Source: Panagrolaimus kolymaensis (taxonomy: Eukaryota > Nematoda > Chromadorea > Rhabditida > Panagrolaimidae). Taken from it: a DNA stretch of 64,000 bases. The notes beneath the pieces were generated by a model. The model ran no database searches, was not told the origin of the DNA, and saw nothing but the letters and a program-made list of their open reading frames with translations. The translations under genes and the position numbers were made by a program. The stretch lies in NCBI GenBank assembly GCA_028622995.1, contig JAJQJQ010000008.1:2666001-2730000 (forward strand), read 5' to 3'. Below, piece after piece: positions 62,601-64,000 of the stretch. Every line of letters begins with the position of its first letter. Position 1 is the stretch's first letter.

Positions 62601-64000
62601 TCCAACAATGTGTGGAGTTATTTTCTTTATTTAATTAATTTTTACATTTTCAAAATATTTTTATTAAGATTTGTACCTTTATTTTGACGTCCATCAAACC
62701 TAGAAATATTTTTTTAAGGCCATCACATTTCCAACAATGTGTGGAGTTATTTTCTTTATTTAATTAATTTTTACATTTTCAAAATATTTTTATTAAGATT
62801 TGTACCTTTATTTTGACGTCCATCAAACCTAGAAATATTTTTTTAAGGCCATCACATTTCCAACAATGTGTGGAGTTATTTTCTTTATTTAATTATTTTT
62901 TAGCAAAATCAAAATATTTTTATTAAGATTTGTACCTTTATTTTGACGTCCATCAAACCTAGAAATATTTTTTTAAGGCCATCACATTTCCAACAATGTG
63001 TGGGGTTATTTTCTTTATTTAATTATTTTATAGCAAAATCAAAATATTTTTATTAAGATTTGTACCTTTATTTTGACGTCCATCAAACCTAGAAATATTT
63101 TTTTAAGGCCATCACATTTCCAACAATGTGTGGAGTTATTTTCTTTATTTAATTATTTTTTAGCAAAATCAAAATATTTTTATTAAGATTTGTACCTTTA
63201 TTTTGACGTCCATCAAACCTAGAAATATTTTTTTAAGGCCATCACATTTCCAACAATGTGTGGAGTTATTTTCTTTATTTAATTATTTTATAGCAAAATC
63301 AAAATATTTTTATTAAGATTTGTACCTTTATTTTGACGTCCATCAAACCTAGAAATATTTTTTTAAGGCCATCACATTTCCAACAATGTGTGGAGTTATT
63401 TTCTTTATTTAATTATTTTATAGCAAAATCAAAATATTTTTATTAAGATTTGTACCTTTATTTTGACGTCCATCAAATCTAGAAATATTTTTTTAAGGCC
63501 ATCACATTTCCAACAATGTGTGGAGTTATTTTCTTTATTTAATTATTTTTTACATTTCTAAAATATTTTTATTAAGATTTGTATCTTTATTTTGACGTCC
63601 ATCAAACCTAGAAATATTTTTTTAAAGCCATCACATTTCCAACAATGTGTGGAGTTATTTTCTTTATTTAATTAATTTTTAGCAAAATCAAAATATTTTT
63701 ATTAAGATTTTTACCTTTATTTTGACGTCCATCAAACCGAGAAATATTTTTTTAAAGCCATCACATTTCCAACAATGTGTGGAGTTATTTTCTTTATTTA
63801 ATTATTTTATAGCAAAATCAAAATATTTTTATTAAGATTTGTACCTTTATTTTGACGTCCATCAAATCTAGAAATATTTTTTTAAGGCCATCACATTTCC
63901 AACAATGTGTGGAGTTATTTTCTTTATTTAATTATTTTATAGCAAAATCAAAATATTTTTATTAAGATTTGTACCTTTATTTTGACGTCCATCAAACCTA

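Larger units (their letters stand above)
35470..64000. repeat. Satellite B tandem array (129/130-bp monomers)
   Basis: About 220 head-to-tail monomers running to the right edge. The first spacings are 130, 130, 130, 130, 129 bp. Each monomer contains TACCTTTATTTTGACGTCC, ATCAAAC/TCTAGAAATA, AAGGCCATCACATTTCC and AACAATGTGTGG. Subtypes differ in the linker (AGCAAAATCAAAATA, ACATTTCTAAAATA or ACATTTTCAAAATA), in CAAACC/CAAATC/CAAACCGAG, GTGTGG/GTGAGG, and GATTTGTACC/GATTTTTACC/GATTTGTATC. No unrelated insertions occur. It shares no clear sequence with satellite A despite the similar period. The ~75-codon plus-strand open frames starting MTSIKSRNIF are dimers of the repeat, not genes. The minus strand carries one microexon-like segment per monomer. 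Confidence 0.98.

Noticed and set aside
1..64000. CRISPR-like regular repeats
   Set aside because: The units are contiguous satellite monomers with no unique spacers, and the surrounding genes are eukaryotic with introns.

Overview
This window looks like AT-rich invertebrate nuclear DNA, most likely from a nematode. Reasons: compact genes cut by many short introns (mostly 45-150 nt) with GTAAG donors and T-rich TTTTTAG or TTTTCAG acceptors, AATAAA signals a few tens of bases after stop codons, an acceptor-like site right before a start codon, and very long ~130-bp satellite arrays. A clade IV nematode such as a root-knot nematode would fit, but the species is inference. There is no sign of bacterial organisation.

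Layout. About 83% of the window is satellite. Satellite A (1 to ~24,805) has 129- and 135-bp monomers, roughly 190 copies, with multi-kb internal duplications and one block of 48 near-identical 129-bp units. Satellite B (~35,470 to the right edge) has 129/130-bp monomers, roughly 220 copies, with nested higher-order repeats of 517, 1162 and 1168 bp and a 4.3-kb duplication. Between them is a ~10.7-kb gene island: a 468-bp hAT-type MITE with perfect 8-bp target-site duplications; a 12-exon plus-strand gene for a 496-residue protein I do not recognise; a small plus-strand ORF whose C-terminus is a diverged copy of the neighbouring kinase tail; a minus-strand protein kinase gene with unusual HGD and DFN motifs; a plus-strand multi-pass membrane protein gene whose frame is broken twice; the convergent last exon of a minus-strand gene; a strongly structured 62-bp element; and the 3' part of a minus-strand PDZ + SH2-like protein gene.

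Most notable point. The PDZ/SH2 gene runs straight into satellite B, and every satellite B monomer carries on the minus strand a 23-nt segment flanked by AG and GT. In the monomer nearest the gene this segment joins the next PDZ exon in the correct phase. The simplest reading is that the satellite is an intron-microexon-intron unit of this gene amplified more than 200-fold, so the array sits inside the gene and the 5' exons lie beyond the right edge. Satellite A monomers also contain a GC-richer core flanked by splice-like signals, so a similar origin is possible there but has no gene context here.

The open reading frames inside both satellites are by-products of the repeat and are not annotated as genes.
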